DNA of 64,000 nt, taken from positions 248,001 to 312,000 of the forward strand of contig NZ_BCST01000006.1 in the NCBI RefSeq assembly GCF_001571005.1, written 5' to 3'. Numbering within the stretch: the stretch's first letter is position 1; each line of letters opens with the position of its first letter. The notes under the pieces were generated by a model that did no database searches, was not told where the DNA came from, and saw only the letters and a program-made list of their open reading frames with translations. The stretch is from Herbiconiux solani NBRC 106740. GTDB lineage: Bacteria > Actinomycetota > Actinomycetes > Actinomycetales > Microbacteriaceae. The position numbers and the translations under genes were made by a program. Of the stretch, positions 1-8,979 are shown in pieces.

Positions 1-249
1 TACGCGTACCACCTGTGGGGCGGGCTCGCGAACCTCGTCGGGGTCGTCTCGACCTTCTCGAGCTTCGGCGTCGAGATGGGCGGCAGCGTCTGGACGCTGG
101 TGATCGCCTACGCCGCCGTGCCGATCGTCGTCTACGCCGCGGCGCTGCTCGTGGGCCGCACGCTCCGCAACGGGGAGCGCGCCGTCGTATTCGTGGTGGG
201 CTTCGCGGTCGTCTCGGTCATCTCGCTGGGCATCCTCGCGATCGCCTGA
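1..249 (+). CDS. C-terminal end of a membrane protein (partial)
   Basis: Frame 1 is open from the window edge to TGA and gives 82 residues. Two hydrophobic stretches (about residues 33-50 and 63-81) are separated by a short basic loop (GRTLRNGERA), so this is the end of an integral membrane protein. The upstream part is missing and the family cannot be named. The gene converges on the DoxX gene, leaving 16 bp between the two stop codons. Confidence 0.5.
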   Translation, partial: YAYHLWGGLANLVGVVSTFSSFGVEMGGSVWTLVIAYAAVPIVVYAAALLVGRTLRNGERAVVFVVGFAVVSVISLGILAIA

Positions 250-265
250 GCGACTGCCTCGCCCG

Positions 266-676
266 TCAGAGGAACGCGACGACGAGCACCAGCGCGGCCA
301 GCACGACCTGCCCGACGAGCCTCGGCCAGAACGGGATCGCCAGCGCCCCGAACTTCTCGCGGCGCCCGGCCGCATAGGCGTTCGCCGGGAAGACGCAGGC
401 CAGGAACAGCACGAGCGCGATGCCGGCGGCGATCCGCGTCGGCGGGAACAGCAGCCCCAGCCCGCCCGCGATCTCGCAGACCCCGGTGAGGTAGACCAGC
501 GTCAGCGGGGTGACCCGGCCGTCCGGCCGGAGCCACGGCGGGATCATCGCCGCCATGGTGCGCGCCGACCGGGGGACGAAGTGATTCACGCCCATCCCGA
601 TGAACACGACGGCGATCAGGATGCGGAGGATCGTGACGACGACATCGAGCGTCACAGAGCCGGTTGCGGAGTCCAT
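266..676 (-). CDS. DoxX family membrane protein
   Basis: 136 residues with four hydrophobic segments, a usual DoxX/DoxD-like size. The family signature is visible in the first helix (RILIAVVFIGMGVNHF) and in the second half (TGVCEIAGGLGLL, FPANAYAAG). DoxX-like proteins are small four-helix membrane proteins; some are linked to thiol or redox homeostasis, but the role here is unknown. A GAGAAT hexamer lies 6 nt before the ATG, compatible with a leaderless start. The gene is divergent from serA with about 64 bp between them. Confidence 0.8.
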   Translation of the reverse strand: MDSATGSVTLDVVVTILRILIAVVFIGMGVNHFVPRSARTMAAMIPPWLRPDGRVTPLTLVYLTGVCEIAGGLGLLFPPTRIAAGIALVLFLACVFPANAYAAGRREKFGALAIPFWPRLVGQVVLAALVLVVAFL

Positions 677-740
677 GCCCTCATTCTCGCTGCACTACAG
701 TTGAGAAGTTCCCCCGCCGAAGAACCGAAGGACCCGTCTC

Positions 741-2330
741 GTGTCGAAGCCGGTCGTGCTGATCGCCGAAGAACTCTCTCCCGCCACCGTCGACGCCCTC
801 GGGCCCGACTTCGACGTGCGCTCCGTCGACGGGACCGACAGGCCCGCCCTGCTGGCCGCGCTCGCCGATGCGAACGCCATCCTCGTGCGCTCCGCGACCA
901 AGGTCGACGCCGAGGCCATCGCCGCGGCCCCGAAGCTGCAGGTCGTCGCCCGCGCCGGAGTCGGCCTCGACAACGTCGACATCAAGGCGGCCACCACCGC
1001 CGGCGTCATGGTGGTCAACGCGCCCACCTCGAACATCGTCTCGGCGGCCGAGCTCACCGTCGGCCACATCCTGAGCCTGGCCCGCCACATCCCCGCCGCC
1101 CACGCCGCGCTCGCGCAGGGGCAGTGGAAGCGGTCGGCCTACACAGGTGTCGAGCTGTTCGAGAAGACCGTCGGCATCATCGGCCTCGGCCGCATCGGCG
1201 CGCTGATCACCGCGCGCCTGCAGGCCTTCGGCGTGAACGTGATCGCCTACGACCCCTACGTCACCGGCGCCCGCGCCCAGCAGCTCGGCGTCACCCTGGT
1301 GACCCTCGACGAGCTGCTCGAGCAGAGCGACTTCATCACGATCCACATGCCGAAGACGCCCGAGACCACGGGCATGATCTCGGACGAGCAGCTGGCCAAG
1401 ATGAAGCCGACCGCGTTCATCGTGAACGTCGCCCGTGGCGGCCTGATCGACGAGGATGCGCTCTACCGCGCCCTGACGAACAACGTGATCGCCGGAGCCG
1501 GGCTCGACGTCTTCGTCTCCGAGCCGCCGAAGGACTCGCCGCTGCTCGCGCTGCCGAACGTGGTCGTCACCCCGCACCTCGGCGCCTCGACCGACGAGGC
1601 TCAGGAGAAGGCGGGCGTCTCGGTCGCGAAGTCGGTGCGCCTCGCGCTCTCCGGCGAACTGGTCCCGGATGCGGTCAACGTCGCCGGCGGGGTCATCGAC
1701 CCGTACGTGCGCCCCGGCATCCCGCTGATCGAGAAGCTCGGCCAGGTCTTCTCCGGTCTCGCCGAGAGCCCCCTGACGAGCATCGACGTCGTCGTCAAGG
1801 GCGAGCTCGCCGACTACGACGTGAGCGTGCTGAAGCTCGCCGCGCTCAAGGGCGTCTTCACCAACGTCGTGAGCGAGAGCGTCTCGTACGTGAACGCGCC
1901 CCTGCTCGCCGAGCAGCGCGGAGTGACCGTGCGGCTGATCACCGACCCCGTGTCGGAGGAGTACCGCAACGTCATCACCCTGAGCGGTGCGCTCAGCGAC
2001 GGCTCGCAGGTCTCGGTCTCAGGAACGCTGACCGGCACCAAGCAGATCGAGAAGATCGTGGAGATCAACGGCTACGACGTCGAGGTGCCGATCGCCGAGC
2101 ACCTGATCGTCATGCTCTACACCGACCGCCCCGGCATCGTCGCGGTCTACGGCAAGGAGTTCGGCGACGCCTCGGTCAACATCGCGGGCATGCAGATCGC
2201 ACGCCACGAGGCCGGTGGCAAGGCGCTCAGTGTGCTGATCGTCGACTCGCCCGTGCCCGACGGGCTGCTCGAGAAGGTGCGAACCACGATCGAGGCCGAC
2301 CTCATGCGCGAGATCGACGTCACTGATTAG
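741..2330 (+). CDS. serA: D-3-phosphoglycerate dehydrogenase
   Basis: 529 residues, the long actinobacterial form of the first enzyme of serine biosynthesis, which oxidises 3-phosphoglycerate with NAD. The order is a split substrate-binding domain, a Rossmann domain with GIIGLGRIG near residue 144, then the catalytic Arg (NVARGGLID), Glu (GLDVFVSEPP) and His (TPHLGAST). These are followed by an intervening domain and a C-terminal ACT domain (LIVMLYTDRPGIVAVYGKEF) expected to sense serine. The GTG start has a GAAGGA Shine-Dalgarno about 7 nt upstream. leuB and ilvE follow on the same strand, so this is an amino-acid biosynthesis cluster. Confidence 0.97.
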   Translation: MSKPVVLIAEELSPATVDALGPDFDVRSVDGTDRPALLAALADANAILVRSATKVDAEAIAAAPKLQVVARAGVGLDNVDIKAATTAGVMVVNAPTSNIVSAAELTVGHILSLARHIPAAHAALAQGQWKRSAYTGVELFEKTVGIIGLGRIGALITARLQAFGVNVIAYDPYVTGARAQQLGVTLVTLDELLEQSDFITIHMPKTPETTGMISDEQLAKMKPTAFIVNVARGGLIDEDALYRALTNNVIAGAGLDVFVSEPPKDSPLLALPNVVVTPHLGASTDEAQEKAGVSVAKSVRLALSGELVPDAVNVAGGVIDPYVRPGIPLIEKLGQVFSGLAESPLTSIDVVVKGELADYDVSVLKLAALKGVFTNVVSESVSYVNAPLLAEQRGVTVRLITDPVSEEYRNVITLSGALSDGSQVSVSGTLTGTKQIEKIVEINGYDVEVPIAEHLIVMLYTDRPGIVAVYGKEFGDASVNIAGMQIARHEAGGKALSVLIVDSPVPDGLLEKVRTTIEADLMREIDVTD

Positions 2331-2333
2331 ATG

Positions 2334-2564
2334 CCGCGCCGCCGCCTCTGCGGCGCGGGCGAGATGTTCGCGTGCCGTCGCGGATCGCGGCCTTCGGTCG
2401 TGATCCGCGGCGACGCGCTCACCCTGGGTCGTCGAGAACGGCCTGTTGCGGTCGTGATTCGCGGCGACGCGCTCACTCTGGGGCGTTGAGTACGGCCTGT
2501 TGCGGTCGTGGTTCGCGGCGGCGCGCTCACCCTGGGGCGTTGAGTACGGCCTGTTGCGGTCGTG
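2334..2564 (+). repeat. Structured intergenic repeat, copy 1, with three tandem 54-bp units
   Basis: This element fills the serA-leuB gap. It opens with a 9-bp stem and 7-nt loop (2334-2358), then a GAGATGTTCG box, then CGCGGATC and GATCCGCG arms 15 nt apart. Three tandem units of exactly 54 bp follow (2398-2451, 2452-2505, 2506-2559) plus a 5-nt remnant. Positions 2334-2429 match 4796-4891 with three differences, two of which are a compensating base-pair change in the stem. A third, diverged copy lies at 39478-39578. Apparent short reading frames across it carry the same peptide three times and are by-products of the repeat. Confidence 0.85.
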
Positions 2565-2592
2565 TGCCGGTCTGGACAGTAATCTGGGGGAC

Positions 2593-3672
2593 ATGGCTCG
2601 CACGATCAAGATCGCACTCATTCCCGGGGACGGGATCGGACCCGAGGTCGTCGCCGAGGCGGTGAAGGTGCTCGACGCCGTCACTCCCTCCGACGTCGTG
2701 TTCGAGAAGACGACGTTCTCGCTCGGGGCGGGGCGGTATCTCGAGACCGGTGAGGTGCTCACCGATGAGGATCTGGCGGCGATCGCGGGCAACGATGTCA
2801 TCCTGCTCGGCGCCGTCGGGGGAGTGCCCGGCGACCCCCGGCTGAAGGACGCGAACATCGAGCGCGGCCTGCTGCTGAAGCTGCGGTTCTCGCTCGACCA
2901 CTACGTGAACCTCCGCCCGACCACGATCTACCCGGGAGTCCCGTCGCCGCTGGCCGAGCACGGGGACGTCGACTTCGTCGTGGTCCGCGAGGGCACCGAA
3001 GGGCCGTACGTCGGCAACGGCGGGGCGATCCGCGTCGGCACACCGCACGAGGTCGCCAACGAGGTCTCGGTGAACACCGCCTACGGCGTCGAGCGCGTCG
3101 TCCGCGACGCCTTCGCCCGGGCGGCGGCCCGCCGCGGCAAGCTCACCCTGGTGCACAAGACCAACGTGCTGACCTTCGCCGGCGGGCTCTGGAAGCGGAT
3201 CGTCGACGAGGTGGGGGCCACCTTCCCACAAGTGGCCGTCGACTACCTCCATGTCGACGCCGCGACCATCTTCCTGGTCACCGACCCTGCTAGATTCGAT
3301 GTCATCGTCACGGACAACCTCTTCGGCGACATCCTCACCGACCTCGCCGGCGCGATCAGCGGCGGAATCGGATTGGCGGCCTCGGGCAACATCAACCCCG
3401 ACGGCACGTATCCCTCGATGTTCGAACCGGTCCACGGATCCGCTCCCGACATCGCAGGTCAGAACAAGGCCGATCCCACGGCGGCGATCCTCTCGGTCGC
3501 CCTGCTCCTGGACCACCTGGGGCTCGACGAGGCGGCCGGTTCCGTTCGCGACGCCGTCGTCACCGACATCTCCTCGCGCGCCGGCACCCGCCGCACCACG
3601 ACCGAGATCGGCGACGCGATCGCCCAGGCCGTCACCCGCGCGACGGCCGCCGCACCCACTTCAGCACTCTGA
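2593..3672 (+). CDS. leuB: 3-isopropylmalate dehydrogenase
   Basis: 359 residues from ATG. Third step of leucine biosynthesis: NAD-dependent oxidative decarboxylation of 3-isopropylmalate. The start fits the family N-terminus ([14 protein letters not shown]), and the later blocks are present: [12 protein letters not shown], the lysine motif LVHKTNVL, the metal-binding [15 protein letters not shown], and [13 protein letters not shown]. An in-frame extension to 2500 would run through the repeat array and was rejected. A TAATCT hexamer lies 7 nt before the ATG, so a very short or absent leader is likely. ilvE follows after 13 bp, probably co-transcribed. Confidence 0.97.
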   Translation: MARTIKIALIPGDGIGPEVVAEAVKVLDAVTPSDVVFEKTTFSLGAGRYLETGEVLTDEDLAAIAGNDVILLGAVGGVPGDPRLKDANIERGLLLKLRFSLDHYVNLRPTTIYPGVPSPLAEHGDVDFVVVREGTEGPYVGNGGAIRVGTPHEVANEVSVNTAYGVERVVRDAFARAAARRGKLTLVHKTNVLTFAGGLWKRIVDEVGATFPQVAVDYLHVDAATIFLVTDPARFDVIVTDNLFGDILTDLAGAISGGIGLAASGNINPDGTYPSMFEPVHGSAPDIAGQNKADPTAAILSVALLLDHLGLDEAAGSVRDAVVTDISSRAGTRRTTTEIGDAIAQAVTRATAAAPTSAL

Positions 3673-3685
3673 CGGAAGACAGATC

Positions 3686-4795
3686 ATGACCATCGCAGAC
3701 AGCACCACCTTCCCCCTCCAGTTCGAGCTCACGCCGACCCAGGATGCGCGTGCCGAGGCCGAACGCGAGGTCATCCTCGCCGACCCCGGGTTCGGCAAGC
3801 ACTTCACCGACCACATGGTGCGGATCGACTGGAGCGTCGACGAGGGCTGGCACGACGCGACCGTGATCCCGTACGGACCGCTGATGCTCGACCCCTCGGC
3901 CGCGGTGCTGCACTACGCCCAGGAGATCTTCGAGGGCCTCAAGGCCTACCGGCACGCCGACGGCGGCATCTACACCTTCCGCCCGGAGAAGAACGCCGAG
4001 CGCCTGCAGCGGTCGGCCCGCCGGCTCGCCCTGCCCGAGCTCAGCACGGAGGACTTCGTGGAGTCGATCCGCCAGATCGTCACGATCGACGCCGGCTGGG
4101 TGCCGAGCGCGCCCGAGACGAGCCTGTACCTGCGGCCCTTCATGATCGCCAACGAGTCCTTCCTCGGCGTGCGGCCGGCGCAGAAGGTCAGCTACTACGT
4201 GATCGCGAGCCCCGCGGGCGCCTACTTCCCGGGCGGAGTCGCGCCGGTGTCGATCTGGCTCTCGACCGAGTACTCCCGGGCCGGTCGCGGCGGCACCGGG
4301 GCGGCCAAGTGCGGCGGCAACTACGCCGCCTCGCTGCTGCCCCAGCAGGAGGCCTACGAGAACGGATGCGCGCAGGTGCTCTTCCTCGACGGCGAGACCG
4401 GCGAGCACATCGACGAGCTCGGCGGGATGAACGTGTTCTTCGTGCACCAGGGTGGCACGATCGTCACGCCCCGGCTCACCGGCACGATCCTCGAGGGGAT
4501 CACGCGCGACAGCATCATCCAGCTCGCGAAGGACCGCGGGCTCCGAGTGGAGGAGCGCGACGTCACGGTGCAGGAGTGGCGCGAGGGCATCGAGTCCGGC
4601 GAGATCACCGAGGTCTTCGCCTGCGGCACCGCCGCCGTGATCACCCCGATCTCGTCGCTCAAGTCGCCCGACTTCACGATCGGCGACGAGAACGCGCCGG
4701 CGGGGGAGCTGACCATGTCGATCCGCCAGGAGCTGACGGACATCCAGTACGGCCGTATCCCGGACCGCCATGGTTGGCTGACGAAGCTGGTCTAG
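3686..4795 (+). CDS. ilvE: Branched-chain amino acid aminotransferase
   Basis: 369 residues, class IV PLP aminotransferase of the longer actinobacterial type. It interconverts leucine, isoleucine and valine with their 2-oxo acids and so completes the pathway fed by leuB. Visible motifs are LHYAQEIFEGLKAY near the N-terminus, the PLP lysine in GAAKCGGNYAAS, and FACGTAAVITPI towards the C-terminus. The start lies 13 bp after leuB with GGAAG upstream. A second copy of the structured repeat begins directly at the stop codon. Confidence 0.97.
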   Translation: MTIADSTTFPLQFELTPTQDARAEAEREVILADPGFGKHFTDHMVRIDWSVDEGWHDATVIPYGPLMLDPSAAVLHYAQEIFEGLKAYRHADGGIYTFRPEKNAERLQRSARRLALPELSTEDFVESIRQIVTIDAGWVPSAPETSLYLRPFMIANESFLGVRPAQKVSYYVIASPAGAYFPGGVAPVSIWLSTEYSRAGRGGTGAAKCGGNYAASLLPQQEAYENGCAQVLFLDGETGEHIDELGGMNVFFVHQGGTIVTPRLTGTILEGITRDSIIQLAKDRGLRVEERDVTVQEWREGIESGEITEVFACGTAAVITPISSLKSPDFTIGDENAPAGELTMSIRQELTDIQYGRIPDRHGWLTKLV

Positions 4796-4914
4796 CTGCG
4801 CCGCCGCCTCTGCGGCGCAGGCGACATGTTCGCGTGCCGTCGCGGATCGCGGCCTTCGGTCGTGATCCGCGGCGACGCGCTCACCCTGGGTCGGCTGGGA
4901 GGGGCCTGTTGCGT
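4796..4914 (+). repeat. Structured intergenic repeat, copy 2
   Basis: Starts at the ilvE stop codon. The 9-bp stem with 7-nt loop is 4796-4820. It differs from copy 1 at one base pair by a compensating change (C:G to T:A). The GACATGTTCG box, the CGCGGATC/GATCCGCG pair and one 54-bp unit from 4860 follow. No tandem expansion is seen here, unlike the serA-leuB copy. Confidence 0.85.
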
Positions 4915-4953
4915 TCGGTTCCGGGGTGGATGCTGCGGCCAACCGGTGCGCCG

Positions 4954-4959
4954 TAGGGT
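4954..4959 (+). promoter_or_regulatory. Predicted -10 box of a leaderless promoter for the FAH-family gene
   Basis: TAGGGT lies exactly 6 nt upstream of the ATG at 4966, so transcription would start at or next to the start codon. The same geometry recurs at many genes in this window. Confidence 0.5.
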
Positions 4960-4965
4960 GGGGGT

Positions 4966-5724
4966 ATGAAGATTGCACGGTTCAGTCATCGGGGGGCCAT
5001 CAATTTCGGGATCGTGGATGACGACGCACTCGTCGTTCTGAACGGCGACCCGATGTTCGCGGGGTTCGACACGACGGGCGAGCGCGTGCCGCTCACCGAG
5101 GCGACGCTGCTGGCCCCGGTCATCCCGCGGTCGAAGGTCGTCTGCGTCGGCAAGAACTACGCCGACCACGCCGCCGAGATGGGCGGGGAGGCGCCGGCAG
5201 AGCCGCTGCTGTTCCTGAAGCCCAACACCTCCGTGATCGGCCCCGGCGACCGGATCGTGCGCCCGCCGCAGTCGAACCGCGTCGACTTCGAGGGCGAGCT
5301 CGCCGTGGTGATCGGCTCGGTCGCCAAGAACGTCGCCGCGGCCGACGCCGCCAGCGTGATCTTCGGCTACACGATCGGCAACGACGTCACGGCCCGCGAC
5401 CTGCAGAAGACCGACGGCCAGTGGGCGCGGGCCAAGGGCTTCGACACCTTCTGCCCGCTGGGACCGGTGATCGAGACCGAGTTCGACCTCGGCGCCGGCA
5501 CGGTCGAGACCCGGCTGAACGGCGTGCTCAAGCAAAGCGCTCCGCTGACCGACATGATCCACTCGGTGGCCGAGATCATCGCCTACGCCTCGGCCGTGTT
5601 CACGCTGCTGCCGGGCGACGTCATCCTCACCGGCACACCGGCGGGGATCGAGCCGATGGAGTCCGGCGACACCGTCGAGATCGAGATCGCCGGAATCGGT
5701 GTGCTCAGCAACCCGTTCGTCTGA
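4966..5724 (+). CDS. Fumarylacetoacetate hydrolase family protein
   Basis: 252 residues. Enzymes of this fold hydrolyse or isomerise beta-diketone-type acids in aromatic catabolism, or decarboxylate oxaloacetate; the substrate is not readable here. After a short N-terminal domain come VGKNYADHAAEMG, the metal-binding residues in VDFEGELAVVIG, the block GYTIGNDVTARDLQ, and the C-terminal GDVILTGTPAGI. Family members commonly follow leucine/isoleucine genes in related actinobacteria, so a housekeeping or metabolite-repair role is possible. Confidence 0.9.
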   Translation: MKIARFSHRGAINFGIVDDDALVVLNGDPMFAGFDTTGERVPLTEATLLAPVIPRSKVVCVGKNYADHAAEMGGEAPAEPLLFLKPNTSVIGPGDRIVRPPQSNRVDFEGELAVVIGSVAKNVAAADAASVIFGYTIGNDVTARDLQKTDGQWARAKGFDTFCPLGPVIETEFDLGAGTVETRLNGVLKQSAPLTDMIHSVAEIIAYASAVFTLLPGDVILTGTPAGIEPMESGDTVEIEIAGIGVLSNPFV

Positions 5725-5791
5725 GGCTGAGCCGCTGACCGCGACCCGCTGACCCGCGACCCGCTGAACCGCTGAAGGGCGCGGCGGTTCG

Positions 5792-7927
5792 CTACCGGCC
5801 CCGCTGCGCCAGCTCGCCGAGCAGCGAGTCCGGCTGGATCGGCAGCGACCGCACCCGGATCCCGGTCGCGTCGTGCACCGCGTTCCCGACGGCGGCCGCG
5901 GCACCCACGATCCCGATCTCGCCGATGCCCTTGCCGCCCATCGGGGCCAGGGCGTCGTCGTGCTCCGGCAGCCACACCACCTCGATCGCCGGCACGTCGG
6001 CCGAGACCGCCACGTGGTACCCGGCTAAGTCGTGGTTGGCGTAGTCGCCGAACCGCGCATCCAGTTCGCCGTTCTCGTGCAGCGCCATCGAGATGCCCAT
6101 CGTCATGGCACCGAGGAACTGCGATCGGGCGGTGCGCGGGTTCAGGATGCGGCCGGCCGCGAAGACCCCCGTCATCCGCGTCACCGCGATCTCGCCCGAG
6201 TCGAGGTCGACCCGCACCTCGGCGAACTGCGCGCCGAAGGCGAAGCGCGCCCGTTCGGCCATGGCCCCGACCTCCTCGGTCGTGTCGACGGTCACCGACA
6301 GGCCCTCGGGCGGCAGCGGAGCGCCCTGATCGAGCTGGGCACGCAACCGGGTGCAGGCCTTCGTGACGGCCCAGCCCCACGACGCCGTGCCCGACGACCC
6401 GCCCGCGACCGAGGCCTTCGGCAGGTCGCTGTCGGCGATGCGGATGACGACCGTCTCGGCCGGTACGCCGAGCGCGTCGGCGGCGATCTGCAGCAGCACC
6501 GTGCGTGCCCCGGTGCCGATGTCGGTCGCGTTGACGCCGACCTCGTAGCGGCCCTCCGGGAGCGCGGTGACGGTGGCGCCGCTGACCTGGGTCATCGCCG
6601 GGTAGATGGATGACGCGACCCCGGCTCCGGTGAGGAACCGCCCGCGGCCCTGCGCCCCGTCCGTCGGCCGGCCTCCGCGCCGCCGCTCCGGCCACCCGAA
6701 GAGCTCGGCTCCCCGCCGCAGGCACTCCACGAGGTGCCTCGAGCTGAACTCCAGCCCGCTCTCCGGGTCGACCGAGGGCTCGTTCAGGATGCGCAGCTCG
6801 ACCGGGTCGATGCCGGTCGCCTCGGCGAGCTCGTCCATCGCCGACTCGAGGGCGTACATGCCAGGGCACTCGCCGGGCGCGCGCATCCAGCGCGGCGTCG
6901 GCACGTCGAGGGCCGCGACCCGGTGCGTGGTCAGCCGGTTCGGGGCCGCGTAGACGTGCCGGGTGACCTCGGCGGTCTGCTCGGCGAACTCCTGCACGGT
7001 CGAGGTCTGCGAGTAGGCCTGGTGCGAGATCGCGGTGAGCCGGCCGTCGGTTCCGGCCCCGAGCCGGAAGCGCGAGATGGTCGGCGTGCGGTATCCGGCC
7101 AGCGCGAACATCATCTGCCGTGTGTAGACCACTTTGACCGGGGTGCCGGGCAGCATCAAGGCGGCCATCGTCGCGAGCACCACGCACGGCCGAGGGGAGC
7201 CCTTCGAGCCGAAGCCGCCGCCGACGTGCTCGGCGCGCACCCGGATGCTCTCGGGATCGCGGTCGAAGAGGGTCGCCAAGGACGCCTTCACGGCGCTGGT
7301 GCCCTGCGACGAGTCGATCACCTCGAGCCGGTCGCCCACCAGCCGGGCCACGGTGGCGTGCGGCTCCATCGGGTTGTTGAACAGGGCCGGGGTGGCGTAC
7401 TCGACGTCGACCGTGTGCGCGGCGGTCGCGAGCGCGGCGTCGACGTAGCCCTGCTCGCTGTCGGTGGCGAAGCCGGCGTTGACCTTCTCGGGGGCGTAGA
7501 GCGCCGGCTGGGTGGTGCTCAGCAGGGAGTCCGGAGCCTCGTCGGCGTAACGGACGACCAGGGCTGCCGCGGCCTCGCGCGCCTCCTCGGCCGTCTCGGC
7601 CACGACGAGGGCGACGACCTGCCGGCGGTAGGCGACCCGGTCGCTCTGCAGCACCAGCAGCTCGCCGTCGCCCGCATCCGCGAGCCGGAGCGCGTTGGCC
7701 GAGGTGATGACGAGCCGAACGCCCGGGAACGCCTCGGCGGCCTCGACATCGATCGAGCGGATGCGGCCGCGCCCCACGGTGGCTTGTACGGGCCAGCCGT
7801 AGAGCGTGCCGCTCGGGGTGTGCTCGGCGGCGTACCGCGCGGCGCCGGTGACCTTCGCGTGGCCCTCGAGGCGGGGCAGCGGTTCGCCGAGGGCGCCCGG
7901 TGTGCCGGCCAGCTCCTGGATGCTCAT
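5792..7927 (-). CDS. Molybdenum hydroxylase large (molybdopterin-binding) subunit, PaoC-like
   Basis: 711 residues, third gene of a three-gene operon; its ATG overlaps the stop of the FAD subunit by 4 bp (ATGA). It belongs to the xanthine dehydrogenase/aldehyde oxidase family and would carry the molybdenum cofactor and active site. Visible blocks are PLPRLEGHAKVTGAARYA at the N-terminus, EHVGGGFGSKG, the central cofactor-binding domain, and the C-terminal GGKGIGEIG holding the conserved active-site Glu. At about 700 residues it matches the PaoC/YagR group rather than single-chain enzymes. The substrate is likely an aldehyde or N-heterocycle, which cannot be told from sequence. Confidence 0.9.
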   Translation of the reverse strand: MSIQELAGTPGALGEPLPRLEGHAKVTGAARYAAEHTPSGTLYGWPVQATVGRGRIRSIDVEAAEAFPGVRLVITSANALRLADAGDGELLVLQSDRVAYRRQVVALVVAETAEEAREAAAALVVRYADEAPDSLLSTTQPALYAPEKVNAGFATDSEQGYVDAALATAAHTVDVEYATPALFNNPMEPHATVARLVGDRLEVIDSSQGTSAVKASLATLFDRDPESIRVRAEHVGGGFGSKGSPRPCVVLATMAALMLPGTPVKVVYTRQMMFALAGYRTPTISRFRLGAGTDGRLTAISHQAYSQTSTVQEFAEQTAEVTRHVYAAPNRLTTHRVAALDVPTPRWMRAPGECPGMYALESAMDELAEATGIDPVELRILNEPSVDPESGLEFSSRHLVECLRRGAELFGWPERRRGGRPTDGAQGRGRFLTGAGVASSIYPAMTQVSGATVTALPEGRYEVGVNATDIGTGARTVLLQIAADALGVPAETVVIRIADSDLPKASVAGGSSGTASWGWAVTKACTRLRAQLDQGAPLPPEGLSVTVDTTEEVGAMAERARFAFGAQFAEVRVDLDSGEIAVTRMTGVFAAGRILNPRTARSQFLGAMTMGISMALHENGELDARFGDYANHDLAGYHVAVSADVPAIEVVWLPEHDDALAPMGGKGIGEIGIVGAAAAVGNAVHDATGIRVRSLPIQPDSLLGELAQRGR

Positions 7928-8979
7928 GCGTCGTCTCCCGTCGTCGGCCCCGTCGGCGCCGTCGTATCCGTCGACTCGGGCGGCTCCGTCTCGTCTCGCA
8001 GCTCGGTCAGCTCAGTCAGCACGCCGACGATCAACCGCTCGGCCAGGCCCACCTTGAAGGCGTTCTGCTCGGTCGGGGTCGCCTGGGCCAGTTCGGCCGC
8101 GGCCGCCCGCTCGAACTGCTCGCGCATGGCAGCGCCGCCGATGAGCAGTTCCTCCGCCCGGCGCGCCCGCCAGGGCTTGTGGGCGACGCCGCCGAGAGCG
8201 ATCCGCACGTCGCGCACCCGCCCGTCCTCGACGTCGATCGCGGCCGCGACGGTCGCCAGCCCGAAGGCGTAGGAGCGACGGTCGCGCGCCTTGCGATAGG
8301 TCGAGACGGCCCCGTAGGGCAGGCCCGGGATGCGCACTCCGGTGATCACGGCGCCGGCCGGCAGCGTCGTGTCGCGCTCGGGATGCTCGCCGGGCAGCCG
8401 GTAGAACTCCTCGATCGGCAGGGATCCCGGGCCGTCTGACGTTTCGAAGCGGATCTCGGCGTCGAGCGCCGCGAGGGCGACCGCGAAGTCGCCGGGGTGG
8501 GTGGCGATGCAGGCGTCGGAGACCCCGAGGATGCCGAGCTCGCGCGAGAGGCCGGCGTGAGCCGGGCATCCAGTGCCGGGTTCGCGCTTGTTGCAGGGCT
8601 TCGTGGTGTCCATGAAGTAGGTGCAGCGGGTGCGCTGCAGGAGGTTGCCGCCGGTGCTCGCCATGTTGCGGAGCTGCCCGGACGCAGCCGAGAGCAGGGC
8701 CCGCGCGACCACGGGGTAGCGGGTGCGCACGAGGAGGTCGGCGGCGAGCTCGCTGTTGCGGACCCCGGCCCCGATCAGCAGACCGCCGTCGGGCTGCGCC
8801 TCGATGCCGCCGAAGTCGACGCGGTTGACGTCGACGACGAGTTCGGGGCGTTCGACGCCGAGCTTCATCAGGTCGACGAGGTTCGTGCCTCCCGAGAGCA
8901 GTCGGGCCTCGGGATGCGCGGCGAGGGCGGCGACGGCCTCGCGGGCGTCGGCGGGGCGGAGGTAGTCGAAGGTCTTCAT
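7924..8979 (-). CDS. Molybdenum hydroxylase FAD-binding subunit with extra Fe-S motif, PaoB-like
   Basis: 351 residues, middle gene of the operon, overlapping both neighbours by 4 bp. FAD-binding blocks are LLSGGTNLVDLMK and ASTGGNLLQRTRC. Directly after comes a cysteine-rich stretch (RCTYFMDTTKPCNK, then GTGCPAHAG). In the E. coli PaoB subunit this region binds an extra 4Fe-4S cluster, and this is the main reason to place the operon in the periplasmic-aldehyde-oxidase group. The C-terminus is rich in Thr, Pro and Asp. The start was chosen from the ATGA overlap and the typical MKTFDYLRP N-terminus. Confidence 0.9.
   Translation of the reverse strand: MKTFDYLRPADAREAVAALAAHPEARLLSGGTNLVDLMKLGVERPELVVDVNRVDFGGIEAQPDGGLLIGAGVRNSELAADLLVRTRYPVVARALLSAASGQLRNMASTGGNLLQRTRCTYFMDTTKPCNKREPGTGCPAHAGLSRELGILGVSDACIATHPGDFAVALAALDAEIRFETSDGPGSLPIEEFYRLPGEHPERDTTLPAGAVITGVRIPGLPYGAVSTYRKARDRRSYAFGLATVAAAIDVEDGRVRDVRIALGGVAHKPWRARRAEELLIGGAAMREQFERAAAAELAQATPTEQNAFKVGLAERLIVGVLTELTELRDETEPPESTDTTAPTGPTTGDDA

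Noticed and set aside
2398-2564. CRISPR array
   Set aside because: The whole 54-bp unit is repeated with no unique spacers, and no cas genes are present.
2372-2665. Short proteins with a repeated 18-residue motif across the serA-leuB gap, on both strands
   Set aside because: 54 is divisible by 3, so the tandem DNA units give repeated peptides in every frame. There are no ribosome sites, and the copy after ilvE breaks the frames.
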